Assembly: GCF_000717715.1 (NCBI RefSeq)
Contig: NZ_JOAI01000024.1
Span: 1-64,000 of the forward strand
From: Streptomyces sp. NRRL B-24484
GTDB taxonomy: Bacteria; Actinomycetota; Actinomycetes; Streptomycetales; Streptomycetaceae
Direction of reading: 5' to 3'
DNA length: 64,000 nt
Positions 58,639-64,000 of the stretch are shown here, one piece after another. Each line of letters begins with the position of its first letter. The first letter of the stretch is position 1. The translations under genes were made by a program, and so were the position numbers. The notes beneath the pieces are model-generated. The model searched no databases. It was not told the DNA's origin and saw nothing but the letters and a program-made list of their open reading frames with translations.

Positions 58639-59655
58639 TCAGTCGCGCCGGGCGTGCGGCACGTCGAACTGCTCGGCGGAGACGCGGAGCCTGAAGACGT
58701 GGTAGGTCCAGCCCTGGTAGGCGAGCACGAGCGGGAAGAAGACGATCGCGACGACGCTCATCACCTTCAGGGCGTAGCCGCCGGAGGCGCTGTTGTGCAC
58801 GGTGAGGTCGAAGGCGGAGTCGGTGCTCGACACCATCAGCCGGGGGTAGAGGTCGGCGAAAAACGACAGCACGGTCGTCGCGATGACGACCGTGGTGGCC
58901 ACGAAGGCCCAGCCCTCGTGCCGTCCGGCGAGCAGCCAGCCGGCGGCGATCGCCGCGATCACGGTCGTGAGTTCGAGGACGTCCGGCAGCACGCCGCCGC
59001 CGGCGACGGAGTGCGTCCAGGGCTGGAAGACCAGGACGGCGAGGACCGTGACGGGGGCGATGCGCCGGGCCAGCCACAGAGCGCGGTCCCGGACCGCTCC
59101 GGTGGTCTTGAGCGTCATGAAGACGGCACCGTGCAGCAGGCAGAGCAGCACCAGGGTGATCCCGGTGAAGACCGAATAGCCGGAGAACAGGTCGCCGAAG
59201 TCGCCGGTGAACTCCTGGCTCTGGTCGATCGGCACGCCGTGCAGCAGGTTGCCGAGCGCGATGCCGATGAGCAGCGGCACCAGCAGGCTGCCGGCGGTCA
59301 GCAGCGCGTCCCAGGTCAGGATCCAGCGTGCGCTGTCGACCTTGCCGCGGAACTCGAAGGAGACGCCGCGGACGATCAGCCCGACCAGCAGCAGGATCAG
59401 CGCGGGGTAGAAGCTGGAGAACATGGTCGCGTACCAGGCCGGGAAGGCGGCGAACATCGCGGCCGCGGCGACGATCAGCCAGACCTCGTTGCCGTCCCAG
59501 AGCGGCCCGATGGTGTTGATGGCGGCCCGGCGGCCCGCCTCCTCGCGGGAGACGAAGGTGTGCAGCATGCCCACGCCGAGGTCGAAGCCCTCCAGGACGA
59601 AGAAGCCGGTCCACAGGACAGCGGTGACGATGAACCAGAACGTGGCGAGCGCCAT
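58639..59655 (-). CDS. cydB: Cytochrome bd oxidase subunit II
   Basis: 338 residues with about eight membrane helices. The N-terminus FWFIVTAVLWTGFFVLEGFD-LGVGML and the segment GPLWDGNEVWLIVAAAAMFA are diagnostic for CydB, as is FYPALILLLVGLIVRGVSFE-FR. It pairs with CydA in the quinol:O2 oxidoreductase used at low oxygen or under respiratory stress. It starts nine bases after cydA's stop, so the two are cotranscribed. No cydC/cydD-type assembly exporter follows in the window on this strand. Confidence 0.97.
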   Translation of the reverse strand: MALATFWFIVTAVLWTGFFVLEGFDLGVGMLHTFVSREEAGRRAAINTIGPLWDGNEVWLIVAAAAMFAAFPAWYATMFSSFYPALILLLVGLIVRGVSFEFRGKVDSARWILTWDALLTAGSLLVPLLIGIALGNLLHGVPIDQSQEFTGDFGDLFSGYSVFTGITLVLLCLLHGAVFMTLKTTGAVRDRALWLARRIAPVTVLAVLVFQPWTHSVAGGGVLPDVLELTTVIAAIAAGWLLAGRHEGWAFVATTVVIATTVLSFFADLYPRLMVSSTDSAFDLTVHNSASGGYALKVMSVVAIVFFPLVLAYQGWTYHVFRLRVSAEQFDVPHARRD

Positions 59656-59664
59656 CGGGCGGCC

Positions 59665-61047
59665 TCAGTAGGTCAGGGCCGGGACCGCGGTGTCCTCGGC
59701 GGGGGGCGGGGAGAGCTCCTTGCGGGCGTACCGCGTGAGCAGCACCACGGCCACCACGGCGAGCGCCGCGTAGAGCAGGAAGAAGACGATCAGGCTGGTG
59801 GCGACGGTGGCGGTGCTGACCGACGGGGACACGCCGTTGCGGGTCAGCTGGAGGCCCTGGACGATCCAGGGCTGGCGGCCGTTCTCGGTCAGCAGCCACC
59901 CGGCGGTGTTCATCAGGAAGGGCAGTGCGCCGGCCCAGACCGCGACCCGGTGGAAGCGGTGTGCGCTGCTGAGCCGCTTGCGCCACAGCAGCCACAGGCC
60001 CCACAGCCCGACCAGGAGGACGACCACGGCCAGGTAGGCCATGACCCGCATCGACCAGTACTGGATGAAGATGTTCGGGATGTAGTTGCCGGGGCCGTAC
60101 TGCTGCTCGTACTGGGCCTGCACGGCGTTGAGCCCGAGGACCTGTCCGTTCCAGTGGTTGGTGGCCAGCAGGGAGAGCAGGTGCGGGATGGCGATGATCT
60201 GCGTCGGCGTCATGTCGTTCTTGCCGCCGCTGATCTGGAACAGCGAGAACGAGCAGGGTTGGCAGGTGTCCCACTGCGCCTCGGCGCCCGCGATCTTCAT
60301 GGGCTGGTACTTGCCCTCGGTGACGCCGAGTTCGCTGCCGACCAGCATCGCGGCGAGGATCACCGGCACCAGGACGACCAGGGCGAGCCGGGCGGCGGCG
60401 TGGAAGGCCAGCGGGGACGAGCCCTTGCGCAGTTGCCAGGCGGAGACGGCGAGCATCACGACGGAGCCGGTGACCAGCGAGGCGAGGATCACGTGCAGGT
60501 AGCCGCGCAGGAACACGGGGTTGGTGAACAGCTTCCAGACGTCGTTGAGCTGGGGCCGGCCGGTGGAGGGGTCGATCGTGTAGCCGACGGGGTGCTGCAT
60601 CCAGGAGTTGGCGGCCATGATGAACGCCGCGGACAGCGCGCCGCCGACGGCGACCAGCCAGATGGTCGCCAGGTGCACGCGCGGGGGCAGCCGGTCCCAT
60701 CCGAACAGCCAGAGCCCGAGGAAGGTCGACTCCAGGAAGAACGCGGCGAGCCCCTCTATGGCCAGCGGCGCGCCGAACACGTCGCCGACCGTGCGGGAGT
60801 ACGCGGACCAGTCCATGCCGAACTGGAACTCCTGGACGAGCCCGGTCACCACGCCCACCGCGATGTTGATCACCAGCAGGGTGCCGAAGAAGCGGGTGAG
60901 CCGCAGCAGGTCGTCCCGGCCGCTGCGGTGCCAGCCGGTCTGCAGCAGGGCGGTGAGGAATCCGAGACCGATGGTGACGGGTACGAACAGGAAGTGGTAG
61001 ATCGACGTCATGGCGAACTGCAGCCTGGCGAGGTCGAGTTGGCTCAT
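59665..61047 (-). CDS. cydA: Cytochrome bd oxidase subunit I
   Basis: 460 residues, ATG at 61047 with a GGGGAA site. Nine-helix CydA: RLQFAMTSIYHFLFVPVTIG contains the haem b595 ligand H18, GYLHVILASLVTG the b558 His near residue 180, and GRQPWIVQGLQL the conserved Q-P-W motif that follows the quinol-oxidising loop. The loop is short, as in Gram-positive enzymes. Catalyses quinol oxidation with reduction of O2 to water without proton pumping. Divergent genes are absent; a promoter should lie at 61050-61160. Confidence 0.97.
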   Translation of the reverse strand: MSQLDLARLQFAMTSIYHFLFVPVTIGLGFLTALLQTGWHRSGRDDLLRLTRFFGTLLVINIAVGVVTGLVQEFQFGMDWSAYSRTVGDVFGAPLAIEGLAAFFLESTFLGLWLFGWDRLPPRVHLATIWLVAVGGALSAAFIMAANSWMQHPVGYTIDPSTGRPQLNDVWKLFTNPVFLRGYLHVILASLVTGSVVMLAVSAWQLRKGSSPLAFHAAARLALVVLVPVILAAMLVGSELGVTEGKYQPMKIAGAEAQWDTCQPCSFSLFQISGGKNDMTPTQIIAIPHLLSLLATNHWNGQVLGLNAVQAQYEQQYGPGNYIPNIFIQYWSMRVMAYLAVVVLLVGLWGLWLLWRKRLSSAHRFHRVAVWAGALPFLMNTAGWLLTENGRQPWIVQGLQLTRNGVSPSVSTATVATSLIVFFLLYAALAVVAVVLLTRYARKELSPPPAEDTAVPALTY

Positions 61048-61166
61048 CTGTTCCCCATTGCGAGTGGCTCGGCCCCAGTCAAGCACGCCCCTGGCGGCCC
61101 GGTCGGGAGGGCACGGCCGGTGTCATCCCATCGGCCGACACCGCGCAGGCGGCCGTCCCCCGGGCC

Positions 61167-61199
61167 GCGGGCCCACCGACCGTCGGCCGGTGGGCCCGC
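61167..61199. terminator. Hairpin terminator of the zwf transcript
   Basis: Perfect 12-bp stem GCGGGCCCACCG / CGGTGGGCCCGC with a 9-base loop, immediately 3' of the zwf stop on the minus strand and upstream of cydA. It should insulate the cyd operon from zwf. Confidence 0.75.
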
Positions 61200-61213
61200 C
61201 CGGTGGCGGTCCG

Positions 61214-62587
61214 TCACTTCGGGTCGTGCCAGTGGTCGCCGTCCGGCAGCAGCGCGTCGGCCTCCTTCGGGCCCCAACTGCCCCTGGCGTACGGGAGGGC
61301 CGGTGACGCGTTCCCGAGGATGGGGTCGACGACCCGCCAGGCCGCCTCGACGGTGTCCTCCCGGGCGAACAGCCACCGGTCGCCGTCCAGGGCCGCCCCG
61401 ATGAGGCGGTCGTACGGCCGCATGTCGGACCCGGGGACCTCGCTGAAGGAGAGTTCCTCGTGCTTGGCCTGCCAGCCGCCGCCGGGTGCCTTGCCCGCCA
61501 GGGTGAGGGCGACCTGCGTCTCCGGCCAGACCCGGAACCGCAGGCTGTTCGCGGCCGGGCTCGGGCGCAGCCCGAAGACGTCGTGCGGGGCGCTGCGGAA
61601 GTGGATGCTCACCTCGGTCGCGGTCACCGGCATGCACTTGCCGGCCCGGATCAGGATCGGCACGTCCGCCCACCGCCAGGAGTCGGCGGCGAGCCGGACG
61701 GCCGCGAAGGTCTCGGTGGTCGAGCCCGCGGCGACGCCGTCGACGTCCAGGTAGCCGTCGTACTGTCCGCGCACGACGTGTTCGGGGGTGAGCGGGCGCA
61801 GCGAGGAGACCACGTTGGCCTTGGCGTCGCGCCAGGACTCCAGTCCCTCGCCCGAGGGCGGTTCGGCCAGCACGGTGGCGAGGACCTGCAGCATGTGGTT
61901 CTGGACGACGTCCCGGACGGCGCCGGTGCGGTCGTAGAACCGGCCGCGGTCGGAGACGTCGAAGGCCTCGGCCATGGTGATCTGGATGCTTCTGACGTGC
62001 GTGCGGTTCAGCAGCGGTTCGATGACGGAGTTGGCGAACCGGGCGAAGAGCACGTTCTCCACCGGGTCGAGGCCGAGCCAGTGGTCGACCCGGTAGATCG
62101 ACTCCTCGGGGAAGTACTCGTGCATGGTGGCGTTGAGTTCGCGGGCGCTGCGCAGGTCGGTGCCGAAGGGCTTCTCGACCATCACCCGGGCGCCCTTCGC
62201 CCGGCCGGCGTCGGCGATGCCCTTGGCGATCCGGCCGAAGAGCGGGGGCGGGACCTCCAGGTAGAACAGGGCCCGTTCGCCGGAGCCCATCTCCCGGGCC
62301 ATGGCCTGGTAGGTGGCGTCGTCGTCGAGGTCGCCGTCGACGTAGCGGAGCAGCCCGAGCATCTTCCGGGCGGCGGGCGCGGTCGGGTCCATGCCGTTGA
62401 GCTTCAGCGAGGCCTCGGCGTAGTTCCGGAACTGGTCGAGGCCCCAGCCGCTCTTGGCCACGCCGACGACGGGGACGTCGAGGACTCCGCGGTCGACCAG
62501 CCCGACCAGGGCGGGGAAGGTCTCCAGTTTGGCCAGGTCACCGGTCGCGCCGAAGATGACCAGGGCGTCCATCTGCTGTGCTGCCAT
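61214..62587 (-). CDS. zwf: Glucose-6-phosphate 1-dehydrogenase
   Basis: 457 residues from the ATG at 62587 (AGGAGG nine bases before); an ATG at 62608 that overlaps the GMC stop (ATGA) would add seven residues. The NADP-binding motif is VIFGATGDLAK (residues about 10-20), and the active-site peptide is YRVDHWLGLDP with the catalytic His of the conserved D-H-W/Y-L-G-K region. Here Lys of D-H-Y-L-G-K is replaced by Leu (W-L-G-L), a feature of the short actinobacterial G6PD-like group. IRAGKCMPVTATEVSIHF completes the family signature. Oxidises glucose-6-phosphate to the lactone, giving NADPH or F420H2-independent reducing power. Confidence 0.85.
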   Translation of the reverse strand: MAAQQMDALVIFGATGDLAKLETFPALVGLVDRGVLDVPVVGVAKSGWGLDQFRNYAEASLKLNGMDPTAPAARKMLGLLRYVDGDLDDDATYQAMAREMGSGERALFYLEVPPPLFGRIAKGIADAGRAKGARVMVEKPFGTDLRSARELNATMHEYFPEESIYRVDHWLGLDPVENVLFARFANSVIEPLLNRTHVRSIQITMAEAFDVSDRGRFYDRTGAVRDVVQNHMLQVLATVLAEPPSGEGLESWRDAKANVVSSLRPLTPEHVVRGQYDGYLDVDGVAAGSTTETFAAVRLAADSWRWADVPILIRAGKCMPVTATEVSIHFRSAPHDVFGLRPSPAANSLRFRVWPETQVALTLAGKAPGGGWQAKHEELSFSEVPGSDMRPYDRLIGAALDGDRWLFAREDTVEAAWRVVDPILGNASPALPYARGSWGPKEADALLPDGDHWHDPK

Positions 62588-62604
62588 CTCGTTGGCCCTC
62601 CTGC

Positions 62605-64000
62605 TCATCGCATGCGGTCGGCGAGGTGGTCGCCGACCCGCAGCGCGTTGGCGATGGCCGTCAGCGACGGGTTCACCGCTCCGATGCTCGGGAAGAAGCT
62701 CGTGTCCACGACGTAGAGGTTGTCCAGGTCGTGCGCCTTGCAGTTGACGTCCAGGGCGGAGGAGGCCGGGTCGGTGCCGAACCGGACGGTGCCGGCCTGG
62801 TGGGCGGTGGCGCCGATCGGCATGCCCTTGTGCAGGTAGATGCTGCGGGAGAGCAGGTGGTGCTCGTGCATCCCGAGCTCGCCCAGCATGCCCTGGAGCT
62901 TGTGGCGGAGCCGTTTCAGTCCGGCGGTGTTGTTCTTCTCGTCGAGGGCGAGGTGCACGTTGCCGTCGGCGTCCAGAGTGACCCGGTTGTCGGGGGCGGG
63001 CAGGTCCTCGCCGCAGAGCCAGAAGTCGACGGCGTGGTGCGCGATGACCTCGAAGGGCATGTCGGGGCTGACCGCGCCGGCCCAGCGCGGGGCCTCGCCG
63101 TGGATCTGTTCGGCGTCGGACTTGCCGAGCATCTGGATACCGCCGAGCGGGTAGTCCCAGTCGTCGGCGCCGAGGTACCAGTCGTGCAGCGCGAGGGTCT
63201 TCTGGAAGAGGGTCGGGTTGGGTTCCTTCGAGACGGCCATCAGCGCCAGGTTGTTGTGGCGCATGTAGTGGCGTCCGACCACGCCGGAGCTGTTGGCCAG
63301 CCCGGCCGGGTGCTTGTCGCCGGCGGAGCGCAGCAGCAGCACGGCCGAGTTCACCGCTCCGCAGGCGACCACGACGATGTCGCCGGCGAAGGTCTCGGTG
63401 GTGCCGTCGGCGAGTTCGGCGACCACGCCGGTGACGGTCCGGCCGGTGGGGTCGGTCTCCAGTCGCCGGACGTCGGCGTGGGTGATCATCCGGACGTTGT
63501 CGTGCTGCAGCGCCGGGTCCACGCAGATGACCTGGGCGTCCGACTTCGCGCCGAGCGGGCAGGGGAAGCCGTCCACCCGGTCGCAGCGGATGCAGACGCT
63601 GTCGTGCGCCGCCCGGCCGGTGGCGTCCTGGCTGAGGTTGACGCCGATCGGCAGGTGGAAGGGGTGCAGGCCCTGCTTCTCCAGGTCGTCGCTGAGTTGC
63701 TGGATCCGCGGCTCGTGCTCGACCGGGGGGTGGGCGTACTGGGCGCTCGCCGGGCCCTCGGTGGGGTCCTCGCCGTGCCGGCCGTGGACGAGGTAGAGGT
63801 GCTCGGCCCGGGTGTAGTAGGGCTCCAGGTCCTCGTAGCGGATGGGCCAGGCCGGTGAGAGGCCGTCGTGGTGGCGCAGTTCGCCGAAGTCCTCGGGGCG
63901 CAGCCGGAAGAGTGCGGCGCCGTAGAACTTGGTGTTACCGCCGACGTAGTAGTTGACCTCGGGCGGGAAGGCGTTGCCGTCCTTGTCGTACCAGTACTCC
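62605..64000 (-). CDS. GMC-family oxidoreductase, N-terminus outside window
   Basis: 465 codons are present and the frame is open to the right edge, so the start and the FAD GxGxxG motif lie beyond it. Visible segments fit GMC enzymes: NYYVGGNTKFYGAALFRLRP, PIRYEDLEPYYTRAEHLY, VVVACGAVNSAVLLLRSAGD, and the C-terminal ATAHQAGTVRFGTDPASSAL-DVNC followed by NLYVVDTSFFPSIGAVNPSL-TAIANALRVGDHLAD. The conserved His of the C-terminal H-x-x-G-T-x-x-M/F-G region (HQAGTVRFG) is the catalytic one. A ferredoxin-like VCIRCDRVDGFPC stretch is present. Substrate probably a sugar or alcohol. The stop overlaps or abuts zwf, so the two may be cotranscribed. Confidence 0.9.
   Translation of the reverse strand, partial: EYWYDKDGNAFPPEVNYYVGGNTKFYGAALFRLRPEDFGELRHHDGLSPAWPIRYEDLEPYYTRAEHLYLVHGRHGEDPTEGPASAQYAHPPVEHEPRIQQLSDDLEKQGLHPFHLPIGVNLSQDATGRAAHDSVCIRCDRVDGFPCPLGAKSDAQVICVDPALQHDNVRMITHADVRRLETDPTGRTVTGVVAELADGTTETFAGDIVVVACGAVNSAVLLLRSAGDKHPAGLANSSGVVGRHYMRHNNLALMAVSKEPNPTLFQKTLALHDWYLGADDWDYPLGGIQMLGKSDAEQIHGEAPRWAGAVSPDMPFEVIAHHAVDFWLCGEDLPAPDNRVTLDADGNVHLALDEKNNTAGLKRLRHKLQGMLGELGMHEHHLLSRSIYLHKGMPIGATAHQAGTVRFGTDPASSALDVNCKAHDLDNLYVVDTSFFPSIGAVNPSLTAIANALRVGDHLADRMR

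Noticed and set aside
58342..61404. 1020-codon plus-strand frame over cydA-cydB
   Set aside because: Antisense to unmistakable cytochrome bd subunits.
1..64000. tRNA, rRNA, riboswitches and complete insertion sequences
   Set aside because: I looked for tRNA-like cloverleafs, rRNA motifs, common riboswitch cores and IS terminal repeats and saw none I could support; a covariance-model scan would be decisive.

Overview
The window is chromosomal DNA of very high G+C from a streptomycete (Streptomyces or Kitasatospora). The evidence is strong third-position G/C in every convincing gene, frequent GTG starts, a RheA/Hsp18-type heat-shock pair, a SapA-like spore-associated protein, a 2-methylisoborneol (2-MIB) cluster and many Tat/Sec-secreted proteins. 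Everything here was read by eye, so family names come from motif recognition and not from searches.

Layout. 1-1083: 5' end of an Hsp20 gene (minus) divergent from its RheA-like repressor, with two operator palindromes between them. 1084-6240: a lower-G+C accessory patch. It holds three copies of a short repeat, three 3'-end remnants of one tyrosine-recombinase family, a small zinc-finger gene with a TTA codon, a membrane protein, a GvpU-like protein, a GAF/PP2C phosphatase and an ISL3 transposase remnant. 6258-14654: secreted GH16 glucanase with two CBM13 domains, SapA-like protein, a monooxygenase pseudogene frameshifted by an 8-bp triplication, a cupin/LysR divergent pair, an MscS channel and a Tat-exported BBE-type flavin oxidase.

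15020-25410 is a compact five-gene operon: WGR-DUF4132 protein, MoxR AAA+ ATPase, DUF5682 protein, VWA protein and SWIM zinc-finger protein. The last four genes overlap by 1-4 bases. The order matches Escherichia coli yehI-yehL-yehM-yehP-yehQ, a locus whose function is unknown to me. It is the best candidate for a poorly described system here. 25470-37485 holds a GT1 glycosyltransferase, PpnP, small membrane proteins, a MarR-controlled membrane pair, two large secreted proteins, AraC and GNAT proteins and small hypotheticals, plus an MFS remnant.

37560-42485: a B-lectin-like secreted protein, then the 2-MIB cluster: a cyclic-nucleotide-binding Family 2B encapsulin-type shell, 2-MIB synthase and GPP C-methyltransferase. 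The arrangement suggests the synthase is cargo of a protein shell, with the methyltransferase supplying 2-methyl-GPP. 42803-52903: alpha/beta hydrolases, a Tat-lipoprotein multicopper oxidase, a chain of three Nudix hydrolases interrupted by a broken aminoglycoside-phosphotransferase-like gene, and a two-gene ABC exporter. 53228-58021 encodes an unrecognised 1597-residue protein. 58639-64000: cytochrome bd oxidase (cydB, cydA), glucose-6-phosphate dehydrogenase and a GMC oxidoreductase cut by the window edge.

Regulation visible in the sequence includes the RheA-type operators, a MarR operator, several apparently leaderless starts, and hairpin terminators between convergent genes. Gene decay is frequent: at least nine broken or remnant genes were found.
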